A stretch of DNA of 64,000 bases from Haloarcula sp. H-GB4 (GTDB taxonomy: Archaea; Halobacteriota; Halobacteria; Halobacteriales; Haloarculaceae): assembly GCF_030848575.1 (NCBI RefSeq), contig NZ_JAVDDX010000002.1, positions 868,001-932,000 of the forward strand, written 5' to 3'. The position numbers were made by a program, and so were the translations under genes. How positions within the stretch are numbered: the first letter of the stretch is position 1; every line of letters begins with the position of its first letter. Positions 1-9,339 of this stretch are shown here, piece by piece. Under the pieces are notes generated by a model. That model was not told the origin of the DNA and did not search any database. It worked only from the letters and a program-made list of their open reading frames with translations.

Positions 1-18
1 AGACGCATACCACGAAAT

Positions 19-318
19 ATGTCAACCGAGACGCCCGGCAATCCAGCCGCACGGGAACTGGGCTATTGCCCGTGCTGTGGCTACCAGACACTCCCGGAGG
101 GCCGACCCGGGTCATACGAGATGTGCCCGGTGTGTCACTGGCTCGACGACCCGATTCAGTTCGGCGATGTAGAGTTCGTCAGCGATACGAACCACGTGTC
201 ACTGACAGAAGCGCGTGAGAACTTCCGCGAACACGGGGCATGTTCGCCCGACGAGGCCGGAGATTGCGAGGAGCCGACGGACCTCGACCGCGACCCGAAC
301 TGGCCCTACGAAGAATAG
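19..318 (+). CDS. CPCC-type cysteine-rich small protein
   Basis: This 99-residue soluble protein has a CPCC motif at residues 17-20 and a CPVC motif at 36-39. The two pairs are spaced as expected for a small zinc-binding knuckle, and the arrangement matches the CPCC family of cysteine-rich proteins, whose function is not established. The C-terminal half is very acidic, as is usual for halophiles. Its downstream neighbour is convergent, with only 18 bases between the stops. The first 18 bases of the window are too short to show a promoter. Zinc binding is inferred from the cysteines. Confidence 0.8.
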   Translation: MSTETPGNPAARELGYCPCCGYQTLPEGRPGSYEMCPVCHWLDDPIQFGDVEFVSDTNHVSLTEARENFREHGACSPDEAGDCEEPTDLDRDPNWPYEE

Positions 319-336
319 TGGACACGAAGACAAGAC

Positions 337-1191
337 TCAGGCTGCAAGCGCGATATCCAGATACAGCATGATGATGACGCCGGCCATCAGGCCGAGCGTC
401 GCGACGCGCTCGTAGCCGCGCTGGTGTGTCTCGGGGATTATCTCGTCGGAAATCACGAACAGCATCGCACCCGCCGCAAAGCCCATCGCATAGGGCAGGA
501 GCGGTTCGATGGTCACGACGGCAACAGCGCCGAGCACCGCCAGCGGGATTTCCACGACGCCGGAGCGAATCCCGGCGAAGACAGCATAGAGCCGACGGTC
601 CAGACCTGCATTGATTGCTGCAACGGAGACGGCCAGCCCCTCGGGGATGTTCTGGATACCGATAGCGAGCATCAGCGAGAGCGCGCCGCCGATCTGGAGC
701 GGGTCGCCGGCGGCCGCACCGAAGCCGACGCCGACGGCCAGCCCCTCAGGGATGTTGTGCAGCGTGATCGCGAGGATGAACAGGATGACGCCCGCCAGTT
801 TGGATTCGTCGACCGAGAGGTCCTGACTGGGGTTGGCCGCGTCCGACCGCCGGTTGCCTGTCAGTAAGTAGTGGGCGTGGGGGACGAGACCGTCCGCGCG
901 GTCGAGGAACAGCGCGCCCAGTCCGACGCCGATAAGCGTCGGAATCGGATTTCCGCCCGAGTACTCCTCGATACCGGGAATGATGAGGCTCGTGAACGCG
1001 GCGGCCAGCATCACGCCGGCGGCGAAGCCCAGTGCCGTGTCCAGCGCCCGCTCCGAGGGGTCACGCCAGACAAGCACGAGCGACGCACCAAAGAGGTTCA
1101 TCGCCGCGATGATGACTCCGCCGACGAGGCCGTTTATCAGCGGGTCGGTGCCGACGAGGTCGACAAACAGTTCGACGAGCCCGGATTGCAT
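337..1191 (-). CDS. ZIP family divalent metal transporter
   Basis: This 284-residue integral membrane protein has about eight hydrophobic segments. The ZIP signature occurs twice, as HNIPEG at residues 145-150 and QNIPEG at 180-185, which form the metal path in TM4 and TM5. The family moves zinc, iron or related divalent ions into the cytoplasm. A polar loop after about residue 110 contains few histidines, so it is not the His-rich loop of eukaryotic ZIPs. The gene stands alone, so its physiological metal cannot be read from context. The length is close to that of the ZupT/GufA group. Confidence 0.9.
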   Translation of the reverse strand: MQSGLVELFVDLVGTDPLINGLVGGVIIAAMNLFGASLVLVWRDPSERALDTALGFAAGVMLAAAFTSLIIPGIEEYSGGNPIPTLIGVGLGALFLDRADGLVPHAHYLLTGNRRSDAANPSQDLSVDESKLAGVILFILAITLHNIPEGLAVGVGFGAAAGDPLQIGGALSLMLAIGIQNIPEGLAVSVAAINAGLDRRLYAVFAGIRSGVVEIPLAVLGAVAVVTIEPLLPYAMGFAAGAMLFVISDEIIPETHQRGYERVATLGLMAGVIIMLYLDIALAA

Positions 1192-1369
1192 TGTCCAGTA
1201 GTGTACGTCGCCCCCTCTTGGGTGTACCGACAGTCAGGAGCGGTCGTCTCTGTTTCAGCGGAATCCCCGCAACGAATCGGAAACTCATGGTTCGCACATG
1301 TCATCCAGCCAGATTCAGGTAGGGTCTTCTAGCTGATAGGGGGCTGTATTCGAGCCATTAAACGCTGTG

Positions 1370-2506
1370 TTAGAACGGTTCCGGCGAGCCGACGACCCGA
1401 CGCATCTCCATCGCGCTGGCGAAGTCTTCCCGGGAGACCACGCGGGTTCCCTCAGGCCCGTCGACGAAGGCGGCGGAAGCCCGGGCAGTGTCGAGTTCGA
1501 CAAGCGCATCGAAAGCAGCCATCCCCGAAGGGAATCGCGGCATATCTGCCTCCATCAGGTCGGCGACGGTGTCCGCTTCGCGTTCGGCCTTGGAGAGTTC
1601 CCTGAAATCACCGACGGTGACGACGCCGACTACGTCGGCACCGCGCGTGACCGCGAACTCCGTCCGCCGGTCGGCAAACATCCGGTCGACTAGGTCCTCA
1701 ACGCTGGCGTCGGCCTCGATAGTCGCATCGAGTGGACTGGCCACGTCATCGACAGTCAGTCCCTCAAGTAGCGCTGCCAACGCGACGGTACGGGATTCAC
1801 TCGACGCAGCACCGTAGACGAACAGAGCGAGTAGCAGCAACATCGGGCTAAACGACATGACGCCGACGACGGCGAACAGCACAGCAAACCCGGTCCCGAT
1901 ACGGGCGGCGATGCGGGTCGCCGTCGCGTAGGGACGCGTTCGCGCCAGCAGCGCCCGGAGCACGCGGCCGCCGTCCATTGGGAACGCCGGCAGCATGTTG
2001 AACACGGCGAGAAAGAGGTTCGTGACGGCCAGCCAGCCGACAACGAACAGCGTCACCTGCGCGCTCGCCGGCAGGGCAAACAGCGCGGCGTAGCAGGCGA
2101 CCCCGGTCAGAATACTCACGGCAGGGCCGGCAAGCGCAATGACGAGCTCCCGGTTCCACTCCTTTGGCATGGCTTCGAGGCTGGCGAGGCCGCCGAGAAT
2201 CCAGAGCGTGATTGACTCCACCCGGAGCCCGTAGCGCATCGCCGCCCAGGCATGGCCCAGTTCGTGGAGGGCAACGCTGGCGAACAGGCCCACGGCCGCG
2301 GCGGTCCCGATAACCCACGGCGTCTGGCCCGCAGTCAGTACCGTGAGGTCAAGCTCCACGCCGGAGAGGACGCTCACGATACCCGCGTACACCGAGATCT
2401 GGGCCCCGCTGCCGATAATCCAGGCCAGCACCGGCAGGAAAATCAACAGCGAGACGTTGACCCGTATCGGAATCCCCCAGACCGTCGTGATGTGGAAGTT
2501 TCGCAC
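1370..2506 (-). CDS. M50 site-2-type membrane metalloprotease with CBS domains
   Basis: This 378-residue intramembrane zinc protease carries the HELGH zinc site at residues 81-85 within a membrane segment. The second conserved motif, [12 protein letters not shown], is at 170-181 and supplies the third zinc ligand. Five or six hydrophobic segments make up the first 235 residues. The rest is a soluble pair of CBS repeats, the form common in archaeal S2P homologues, where CBS repeats may sense adenine nucleotides. The substrate is unknown; relatives cleave membrane-bound regulators. The gene is transcribed alone and diverges from the hydrolase downstream of it in coordinate order. Confidence 0.9.
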   Translation of the reverse strand: MRNFHITTVWGIPIRVNVSLLIFLPVLAWIIGSGAQISVYAGIVSVLSGVELDLTVLTAGQTPWVIGTAAAVGLFASVALHELGHAWAAMRYGLRVESITLWILGGLASLEAMPKEWNRELVIALAGPAVSILTGVACYAALFALPASAQVTLFVVGWLAVTNLFLAVFNMLPAFPMDGGRVLRALLARTRPYATATRIAARIGTGFAVLFAVVGVMSFSPMLLLLALFVYGAASSESRTVALAALLEGLTVDDVASPLDATIEADASVEDLVDRMFADRRTEFAVTRGADVVGVVTVGDFRELSKAEREADTVADLMEADMPRFPSGMAAFDALVELDTARASAAFVDGPEGTRVVSREDFASAMEMRRVVGSPEPF

Positions 2507-2603
2507 GTGACACCCAACGAACAGTGGCCGGGTATAGCTTCTGCACGGAGACGACGCCGACGAGTAGCGGCCTTATTCAGGGTGTAGCGTGTACGGATAT
2601 CTA

Positions 2604-3350
2604 ATGACAGTTCGACACGACGGGCTGACCGTCGACTGGCTGGGGTACGCGACGCTCCGGTTCGCGGGCGACGACACGGTGGTGTACGTCGACCCGGGCC
2701 GGTACGGCGTGCTCACCGGCGAGTGGGAGCCCCACACGGACGGCATCGGCCATCCGCCAAGCAGCGACTACCGCGCGGAAGACGGCGACATTGTCTGTGT
2801 GACACACGTCCACCACTACGACCCGGATGGTATCGAGCGCGTCGCGAGCGATGACGCGACCATCGTCGCCTATGAGGGTATCGATGAGCGCGTCGGCGAT
2901 CGGGACCTCCCGCCGCTATCCTCGCTCCCCTACGACGTTGTCGAGGTCGGAATGAAATCACAGACCACGGTCAAGGACGTGCCGATCTGGTCGACACCGG
3001 CGTACAACGAGCCGGACGGCCGGCATACGCTGCCCGATGGCACGCCGTATCACCCGGAGGGATTCGGCTGTGGCTTCATGATCGCCGTCGAGGGGACCAG
3101 AGCGTTCTACCCCGGCGATTCGGATGTCCTACCTGGCCACCGGACGCTTGAGGTATCGCTACTGTGTCCGCCCATCGGCCCGCGGGCGACGATGGACCGC
3201 CACGAGGCCGCCGCCCTGGCCGCGACCATCGACCCGGACCTCGTGATGCCAGTCCACTACAACACCTTCTCTAACCTCGAAGCCGACTCCCGCGAGTTCG
3301 CCGCCGACGTGGCCGAAGCCGGCGTCCCGGTCGTGTTAGACGAGCAATGA
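2604..3350 (+). CDS. MBL-fold (UlaG-like) metallo-hydrolase
   Basis: This is a 248-residue soluble metallo-beta-lactamase fold protein. The metal-binding strand-loop reads THVHHYD instead of the textbook THxHxDH, with further ligands in FYPGDSD and PVHYNT near the C-terminus. The short, compact form resembles the UlaG-like hydrolase branch common in archaea. The ATG at 2604 was preferred to an upstream GTG because the protein then opens directly with the first beta strand. The substrate is unknown. The final aspartate of the first motif is displaced, but the HVHHYD variant is frequent in this branch, so the enzyme is probably active. Confidence 0.85.
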   Translation: MTVRHDGLTVDWLGYATLRFAGDDTVVYVDPGRYGVLTGEWEPHTDGIGHPPSSDYRAEDGDIVCVTHVHHYDPDGIERVASDDATIVAYEGIDERVGDRDLPPLSSLPYDVVEVGMKSQTTVKDVPIWSTPAYNEPDGRHTLPDGTPYHPEGFGCGFMIAVEGTRAFYPGDSDVLPGHRTLEVSLLCPPIGPRATMDRHEAAALAATIDPDLVMPVHYNTFSNLEADSREFAADVAEAGVPVVLDEQ

Positions 3351-3372
3351 GAGCGCCCGCCGGTCTCTGATA

Positions 3373-4668
3373 TCACCGGCGCTCAGACCATTCGCCCCGG
3401 TCCCGGTGGGCGTCAGCGATCTCCTCGATATCAGTCGTCTCCAGAACGCCGCGCTCGGTGACGACCGTCACTGCCGACGCCGGCGTCACGTCGAAGGTGG
3501 GGTTCGATACGGCGATATCGGCGTCACCGGCGTACATTTCCTGTGGCTCCCGCTCCTCTCTGTCCCACGTAGCGCGTGGCGCAATCTTGTCCGTCGCACA
3601 CACTGCGTAGCAGTCCACGTCCGCGGCGGCCGCCGAAAGGGCCGCCGAACGGGTACCAACCTTGTTGACAACGCGGCCGTCCGGAAAGACGCGGTCGGCC
3701 CCGACAACGAGCGTGTCGGCGCTCCACACGTCCAGTTCATGGCCGAAGGCCGCGTCGGTGGTCAGCGTCACCGTGGTGCTCTCGGCAAGCGTCTCGGCGA
3801 CGCCAATGCCTTCACCGCCGGGCCGTGACTCGGCGACGAGCACTACCTCGGGAGCAGCGGCCTCGACCACTGCACGAACTGTTCCGGACCGAGAAAGCGT
3901 CGCGATGCGGTCACCGACGCGCTCAGCGGCGACGGCCGCGGCGACCCAGTCGGCGGTCACCGCGTGGTTCAGCGTCTCGGTCGCGGCCCGCTCGACGGCC
4001 GCCGGCGATTCGTCGGTAACGGCGGCCATCGCCCGATTGAGACGGTTCGCGACGACGACCATTGATGGGCGCGCCTCTCGGATTTCAGCGGCGAGGGCGG
4101 CAAGCGCGTCCCAGTCGTCACCGTCCCGTTCGGCAGTCTCCAGATCGACACTCCGTCCGGCGTCAGCCGAGGCGGCTTCGTCGCGTAGCACCTCCAGTGC
4201 CCGGAGCGACAGCCACGCCGAGCCGTGGGTCCGGTCCTCGCGAACGGTCGCCAGTCGCGGGCGAACACGATCCCAGGAGGTCCACAGTCGCGGGACCGTC
4301 TCACGAGTCAGTATTTCCGGCGGGTGGACCCACGCAGTCTCGATTGTCTCCTCGTTCGTCGCGACCGTGCGGGCCTCACAATCGAACAGGAACGGATGGA
4401 CCCGCCAGCGAACCCCGTGATCGGTGTCTGCGACCTGAAATGAATCGCCCTGCCGGACGAGCGTCACCGCGTCGGCCAGCCCAGTTTCTTCGTCGATTTC
4501 GGCCCGCGCGGCCGTCTCGGGATCCCGGTCCCGCCCAGCATCGTCGGCGACGTGTCCCGCGACCCCGCTCCACTGGCCCTGGTACGAACCAACCGCGTCG
4601 CTCCGGCGCAACAGTAATACCTCGCCTTCGCTGCGCAGGAAGCACGTCACGACGGGGCGTGTCTCCAT
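3373..4668 (-). CDS. Nudix domain fused to eIF2B-like domain
   Basis: This 431-residue protein joins two domains. The N-terminal 130 residues are a Nudix hydrolase fold; the Nudix helix reads ARAEIDEETGL, with the usual Arg of REUxEExGU replaced by Ala. The C-terminal 230 residues belong to the eIF2B alpha / sugar-phosphate isomerase family, shown by VGADRVFPDGRVVNKVGT and the following CYAVCATDKIAP segment. Archaeal members of that family include ribose-1,5-bisphosphate isomerase and translation-factor-like proteins. A nucleotide-linked sugar-phosphate role is plausible but inferred. The ATG at 4668 was chosen over an upstream TTG because METRPVVTCFL starts the first Nudix strand. Confidence 0.85.
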   Translation of the reverse strand: METRPVVTCFLRSEGEVLLLRRSDAVGSYQGQWSGVAGHVADDAGRDRDPETAARAEIDEETGLADAVTLVRQGDSFQVADTDHGVRWRVHPFLFDCEARTVATNEETIETAWVHPPEILTRETVPRLWTSWDRVRPRLATVREDRTHGSAWLSLRALEVLRDEAASADAGRSVDLETAERDGDDWDALAALAAEIREARPSMVVVANRLNRAMAAVTDESPAAVERAATETLNHAVTADWVAAAVAAERVGDRIATLSRSGTVRAVVEAAAPEVVLVAESRPGGEGIGVAETLAESTTVTLTTDAAFGHELDVWSADTLVVGADRVFPDGRVVNKVGTRSAALSAAAADVDCYAVCATDKIAPRATWDREEREPQEMYAGDADIAVSNPTFDVTPASAVTVVTERGVLETTDIEEIADAHRDRGEWSERR

Positions 4669-4741
4669 ACGAGGCGGAACGACCGGCCGGGGCAAGAAAG
4701 TCCGGGCCTGTGACGCCAGTCACAGCGGGACGCTGTGAACG

Positions 4742-5845
4742 CTACAGCGCGTCAAGCAGGCGGTCGATGTCGTTGGCTGTATTGAACACGTGGACCGAAG
4801 CCCGGAGCGCCTCGGGGTGGGGGAGTGACCTGATGATGATACCGTCAGCCGCGAGTCGCTTGACGGTCGCCTCGGGGTCGTCGGCGGTGAACGTCACGAG
4901 CCCCGACTCGTAGTCGCGGGGGCTCAGCAGTCGGTCGCCGAGGCTGTCCTTGAGCCGGTCAGTCAGCCGCTCAACACGGGGCTGAATTGTATCGAACCCG
5001 ACAGCCTCAACCGTCTCAATGGCGTTCGCGAGCGCAACGTAGGGGACCGGTGAGGTAGTGCCGACCTCGAAGCGGCGCGCGCCTTCGTAGTATGTGTATC
5101 CGTCAGCACCGGGGTCTTCGACGCTCCGGTAGCCAATGCGGGTCTGGCGCAACCGGTCATACGCGTCGGGGTCGACATACAAGAATCCGCCACCCCAGAC
5201 GCCCAGCAGCCACTTGTGCCCCGCCGCGGCCACGAAGTCCGCGCCCCATTCGGTCACGTCAACGGGGTGCTGGCCGACGGACTGGACAGCGTCGACGAGT
5301 ACCTGTGCGCCGGCGTCATGGGCGACCTCGACGACATCCGCAACCGGGAGTCTGGTTCCGTGGGTCCAGGAGAGCGAACTCAACGCCACCAGTCTGGCGT
5401 CAGCCACAGCGTCTTTCACATCAGCCATGTCAAGCCGACCGGCATCTGTTTCCAGTACTCGGGCCTCGATGTCGTGGGTGTCGACCAGGCGGTCCCAGGG
5501 TAGTGTGCCGGCGGGGTGTTCGAGATCAGTCCGGACCACCACATCGCCGGGCTGCCAGTCGATAGCCCCAGCGACCATATTGACCCCGTCGGCGGTACTG
5601 CGAGTCAAGGCGACGTTGGCGGCGTCAGTCCCGATATGGCTGGCGACAACCTCTCGAGCTGCCGAGAGAGCGTCCCACGCAACCGTATAGGGTCCCTCAT
5701 TGGCAGGTGCGTCGAAGGCGTGTCGTTCGAGAAACGCCGTCGCAGCGTCGACCACTGGGCGCGGCGTCGGCCCGCTTGCCCCCGTGTTGAAGTACGTACA
5801 CCGTTCGAGTGCCGGGATTGACGCTCGGATCTCGGCTGGGTCCAT
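4742..5845 (-). CDS. Class V aminotransferase (cysteine-desulfurase-like)
   Basis: This is a 367-residue PLP enzyme of the class V aminotransferase fold. The PLP-binding lysine lies in AAGHKWLLG, and the N-terminal TYFNTGASGPTPRPV segment is typical of the isopenicillin-N-epimerase/NifS branch. No clear catalytic cysteine loop like that of SufS/IscS is visible, so a desulfurase role is not assured and the substrate is open. The ATG at 5845 precedes MDPAEIRASIPAL, the usual family start; 25 upstream residues in the longest frame look non-coding. The gene stands alone between a Nudix fusion and an A+T-rich spacer. Confidence 0.85.
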   Translation of the reverse strand: MDPAEIRASIPALERCTYFNTGASGPTPRPVVDAATAFLERHAFDAPANEGPYTVAWDALSAAREVVASHIGTDAANVALTRSTADGVNMVAGAIDWQPGDVVVRTDLEHPAGTLPWDRLVDTHDIEARVLETDAGRLDMADVKDAVADARLVALSSLSWTHGTRLPVADVVEVAHDAGAQVLVDAVQSVGQHPVDVTEWGADFVAAAGHKWLLGVWGGGFLYVDPDAYDRLRQTRIGYRSVEDPGADGYTYYEGARRFEVGTTSPVPYVALANAIETVEAVGFDTIQPRVERLTDRLKDSLGDRLLSPRDYESGLVTFTADDPEATVKRLAADGIIIRSLPHPEALRASVHVFNTANDIDRLLDAL

Positions 5846-6062
5846 GTCCGTTCCGATGGTCCCCGACGCCTTCAGCCCTGTGTGACCCAGTAGGCAGCTT
5901 CGACAGCGGATTCCCAACACGGCAGTACAGTTCTATTTCTACGGCCGGCCATCATTACTGATTTTCTTGTTTTGTTGTGTTTCACAACTTTTATCGATTG
6001 CTTCGATACTTTTGAATGATTGCAGTGTCTCGGGATAGTCAGACGGAGCCTAGAGTGACAGC

Positions 6063-6680
6063 TCAGTCCTGCTGACACTCGCAGCCGCCCTGCTCGAAGA
6101 ACTCCGCAACGGCATACTGGCTGCCACACGACTGGCACAGCACCTGCGCGTCCAGAAATATCTCGAAGTCATCGATATCGATACGGTCCGTATCGCGCAG
6201 TTTCTCAATGCGCTGGTCGGTGACCGACAGCGTTCGGGTCAGGAGCCGCTGAATGCTTTCAAGGTCCTTCTCGATCTTCTCATCGTCGGATAGCCCCTGG
6301 TACTCCGCGCCGCGCCATTCCTTCAGATACGACCGAATGGCCTGATAGGTGATGAAATCGGTTTCGAGACTGTCTACGTCGACGCCGTTACGTTCGAGTC
6401 GGTTGACGGTATCAGTCCGAACACCTGTGCTGATGTCGTCACCGGTGAGGTTCTCGTAAGTCGATTCCACGTCGCTTTCGAGGGCGCTCAGGCCCGCATC
6501 GACCAGTTCGCGTTCGAGGAGGCGCTTGTTGAAAAACTCGGCAAGGTCACGGAGACTCATCCGCTCTTCACCATCACCCGTCCAGCGAGCCTCCATCTCC
6601 GCACCGAGTCCATCAAGTTCGTATTCGTCGATGAGTCGAGCGACTTTGCTCGACGGCCGGCCGTCTGTCGTATTCGCCAT
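6063..6680 (-). CDS. rdfA: RdfA family rod-determining factor
   Basis: This 205-residue acidic protein opens with a winged-helix-like region (KVARLIDEYELDGLGAEM) and ends in a zinc-knuckle-like CQSC and CEC pair near residues 181-203. It resembles the haloarchaeal RdfA family, whose Haloferax volcanii member is needed for rod-shaped cells. It is 44 bases downstream of the SMC-like gene and on the same strand, so the two are probably co-transcribed. RdfA-type genes are repeatedly found next to such SMC-like proteins, which suggests a shared function. The family call comes from recognition of the sequence; the shape role in this organism is inferred. Confidence 0.75.
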   Translation of the reverse strand: MANTTDGRPSSKVARLIDEYELDGLGAEMEARWTGDGEERMSLRDLAEFFNKRLLERELVDAGLSALESDVESTYENLTGDDISTGVRTDTVNRLERNGVDVDSLETDFITYQAIRSYLKEWRGAEYQGLSDDEKIEKDLESIQRLLTRTLSVTDQRIEKLRDTDRIDIDDFEIFLDAQVLCQSCGSQYAVAEFFEQGGCECQQD

Positions 6681-6724
6681 CTGTTATTCCCACGTACGGT
6701 AACCGGAAGTAAAAGACTACGGGG

Positions 6725-8686
6725 TTAGATCGAAGTGATGCGGTTGAAGTCGTCGTCCAGCGCCTGCGCGTCCTCCGGCAAGAGGGCGACAACGAGATGT
6801 TCGGCGTAGTCGGCGAAGTACTCGACGAGCTCGGCGATTCGTGCCGAGTCGATGGCTTCCAGCGAGTCAAGCAGCATGAACGGAACGCTCTCGTGGAGGT
6901 CATGCACCAGATAGCCTGCAAGGGCGAAAATGAGGCCGGTTACCTCGCGCTCGCTCTCGCTGAGGTGCTCAATGGTGTCCTCGTACGCCGCGCCGTTCTC
7001 GGTGGTCCGGACAATGTGGAGTTCGAACACCGTTCGGTCGACCTTCTGACGCCCCTCACGGACGGTCTGCTCGACGCGCTCGATCCAGATGCGTTCGAGG
7101 TTCTCGTACTCGAGGATCCCGAGGATGGCGTCCATGTGCTCGTTGAACTCGTCGACAGCGTTAGCCTCGATCTGGTCGATTTTCGTCCGCTTGTCGGTGA
7201 GTTCCTCGACAAGATCGTCGCGTTCGTCGCGGAGGTCGTCGGCCCGGTTGACCAGTTCCTCAATTTCCTCTATTTCGGCAGACACGTCGTCGAGGTCGGA
7301 TTCCAGGCTGTCGATCTCGAACTCAAGCTGATTTGCCTCCCGGTGAAGCGAGAGGATCTCGTCGAAGTCCTCGGATTCGAGGTTATCAACCTCGTCTTCC
7401 AGCGACTCGACGTCCTCCGTCAGTTCCTCGCGTCGGTCTTTCAGCGAAGTGATCTGCTCTTCGCGGCGTTCGATCTCCGTGTCCGTCTCCTGAATCTTCC
7501 GCTCGACGTTCTCACGGCGGCGCTGCTTTTTTTCGGCCTCGCGCTGGTCGGTCTTGAGATCGTCGAGCTCCGACTTGATGTCGTTGAGGTCCTCGACCTT
7601 CTGCCGGCGGAGGTCCTGCAGGCGGTCAACGGTGTCTTCGATCTGCTCGCGGTTGACCGTCGAGCCACACGTCCAGCACACGACGGATTCCTCGTCTTCG
7701 CCATCGAGAAGTTGCTCTGTCACCGCACCGTCGGAGCCCTCGGGCGCGTCTTCGAGCGACTGGATGACATCGTAGTCTTCCTCTTCGAGCCGTTCCTCGT
7801 TGTACTGGATGAGGCTCTGGAGGTCGGATATCTCGCTGTTCAGCCGCTGGCGCTGGTCGCGCAGGCTTGCGATCTCGTCTTCGAGGTGCTGCTGGTCGCC
7901 CATCGGCGTCTCCGGCAGATCATCCAGTTCGTCTTCGAGGTCGGACCGCTCGCGTTTTAGCGAGGTGATGCTTTCTTCCTGTGCCTCGATATCGCGCCGG
8001 ACAGATTCGAGGTCCGACCGCGTCGAGCGGAGTTCATCGAGCTTCTCTTCGAGAACATCCTGTTCCTGACGGCTCTCCTCGATATCTCGGCTGCTGTTGT
8101 CGATCTCCTCTTCCCGCTCGGCCAGTTCTTCGCGTTTCTCCTCGATCTGTTCGCGGAGTTCGGTCCGGCGCTGTTCGAGGTCCGGGAGGTCGCGCTGGCG
8201 GGACTCGACCGTGGCGAGTTCGTCGTTGATCTCGCCTTTCTCCGCTTCCAGCTGTTCGACTTCCGAGCGGATCGCGTCGATGTCGACCGGCCGCATGATA
8301 ATTTCGCGGAGGTCGTCGCCGCGAGCCACAGACCGGCGCGCCTCGTTGGTTTCGAGGAGGAATGCGAACAGGTCGGCAACCGCAGGGTCATCAAGATATC
8401 CGTCGCCGTCAAACTGCACAGCGTCCCCCGCTCGCGTGAGCGTCCGCTCGTACACTGCATCCCCGTAAGTGAGGGCAACGCTCCCCTCGTCGGCGTCGCC
8501 TTTCAGCGTGGCCTGCGTACTCCCCATCGCCGCCATAATAGACTGCAGAAACGACGTCCGGTTTGTGGCGTTTTTCCCCGTCAGTACCGTCACGCCCGGT
8601 GGAATATCGACTGACGTCTCATCGATCCCACCGATATTGGTTACATCGAAATGGGCGACACTAGATCCTTGCTTTGATTCTGGCAT
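6725..8686 (-). CDS. Archaea-specific SMC-related coiled-coil ATPase
   Basis: This 653-residue protein has Rad50/SMC architecture: an N-terminal ATPase half, a long coiled coil from about residue 130 to 560 interrupted by a CWTC zinc-hook-like motif near residue 336, and a C-terminal ATPase half. The C-terminal half has a signature-like HLSESEREVTGLIFA and a Walker B-like FMLLDSLEAID. The P-loop region at 37-45 reads GKNATNRTS, so the Walker A lysine position appears to be Arg. This fits the archaea-specific SMC-related family linked to RdfA. It probably acts on DNA or chromosome organisation together with the downstream RdfA protein. The partner link comes from gene order. Confidence 0.85.
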   Translation of the reverse strand: MPESKQGSSVAHFDVTNIGGIDETSVDIPPGVTVLTGKNATNRTSFLQSIMAAMGSTQATLKGDADEGSVALTYGDAVYERTLTRAGDAVQFDGDGYLDDPAVADLFAFLLETNEARRSVARGDDLREIIMRPVDIDAIRSEVEQLEAEKGEINDELATVESRQRDLPDLEQRRTELREQIEEKREELAEREEEIDNSSRDIEESRQEQDVLEEKLDELRSTRSDLESVRRDIEAQEESITSLKRERSDLEDELDDLPETPMGDQQHLEDEIASLRDQRQRLNSEISDLQSLIQYNEERLEEEDYDVIQSLEDAPEGSDGAVTEQLLDGEDEESVVCWTCGSTVNREQIEDTVDRLQDLRRQKVEDLNDIKSELDDLKTDQREAEKKQRRRENVERKIQETDTEIERREEQITSLKDRREELTEDVESLEDEVDNLESEDFDEILSLHREANQLEFEIDSLESDLDDVSAEIEEIEELVNRADDLRDERDDLVEELTDKRTKIDQIEANAVDEFNEHMDAILGILEYENLERIWIERVEQTVREGRQKVDRTVFELHIVRTTENGAAYEDTIEHLSESEREVTGLIFALAGYLVHDLHESVPFMLLDSLEAIDSARIAELVEYFADYAEHLVVALLPEDAQALDDDFNRITSI

Positions 8687-8989
8687 TGCTCTGCCGTAGT
8701 CGGAGAGGATATAAAAATAATTTCATTGCCGAAAACCAAATTACAGATTACCAGCCACACTACCGGCCGATACATCAGACGGTGCAGTATTATACAGCAG
8801 ACAGTGAACGGACCGACAGTTGGCTCTGGAATAACACCTGTACCAATATTATTCCGAGCTGGAGCTATTGGCGAAGACAGATAGGCTTTTTCTTCAATGC
8901 TGCTATTTTGTTGTGTATAGCAATATTTCTCGCTTGTGACGGGTTTTGATATGCCAATCTATAAGTCGGCGTGATTGGAAGCTGATTGT
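8687..8989. other. A+T-rich intergenic region
   Basis: About 300 bases between two divergent genes. The stretch is visibly richer in A and T than its flanks, especially 8700-8760 and 8880-8960, and the frames are broken by stops. It must hold the promoters of the SMC-like/rdfA operon (leftward) and of the small gene at 8990 (rightward). A TATA-like ATCTATAAG about 25 bases before the ATG at 8990 suggests a leaderless start. I see no RNA gene here. Confidence 0.5.
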
Positions 8990-9337
8990 ATGACCCGGTA
9001 TGAAACGCTGCTTGAGGTCGAACTTGACGAGTGGGACAGTGGGTATGGTGTCTTGCAGATCGTTGATCCAGATGACAGCGACACTGCCGAGCTACGGTTC
9101 TGTTACTTCAATGAAAACGGCAAATTCACGAACCGGCCGCTAACGCTACGCCCCGACGAAGAAACACTAGACCGAACGACGCGGATGGTGGAGAACCTCG
9201 GCTACGTTGCCCGGACCTTCGACCCAGCAGAGATCCGTGAACTCGTGGATACGCTCGGCGAAGAGCGGGTTATCGAACTCGCACAACTCGTCGACACCCT
9301 TGGCGAAGCACGGCTGGCGGAGATACTCGGGGAGTAA
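8990..9337 (+). CDS. Uncharacterised acidic protein preceding crcB pair
   Basis: This 115-residue soluble protein is one I do not recognise. Residues 1-55 look like beta strands; the second half is helical, with a repeated pattern (ELVDTLGEERVIELAQLVDTL). No cysteines suggest metal binding and no membrane segment is visible. The stop is two bases before the first crcB ATG and overlaps a purine-rich GGAGTAAGG that could serve as the crcB ribosome-binding site, so the three genes probably form one operon. A link to fluoride response is inferred only from that placement. Confidence 0.65.
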   Translation: MTRYETLLEVELDEWDSGYGVLQIVDPDDSDTAELRFCYFNENGKFTNRPLTLRPDEETLDRTTRMVENLGYVARTFDPAEIRELVDTLGEERVIELAQLVDTLGEARLAEILGE

Positions 9338-9339
9338 GG

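Noticed and set aside
6797-7960. Long rightward frame antisense to the SMC-like gene
   Set aside because: Its leucine/valine pattern arises from the complement of the coiled coil; no start signal or motif is present.
8687-8989. Fluoride riboswitch ahead of the crcB operon
   Set aside because: I found no clear pseudoknot pairing pattern in the A+T-rich leader, and haloarchaeal genes are often leaderless.
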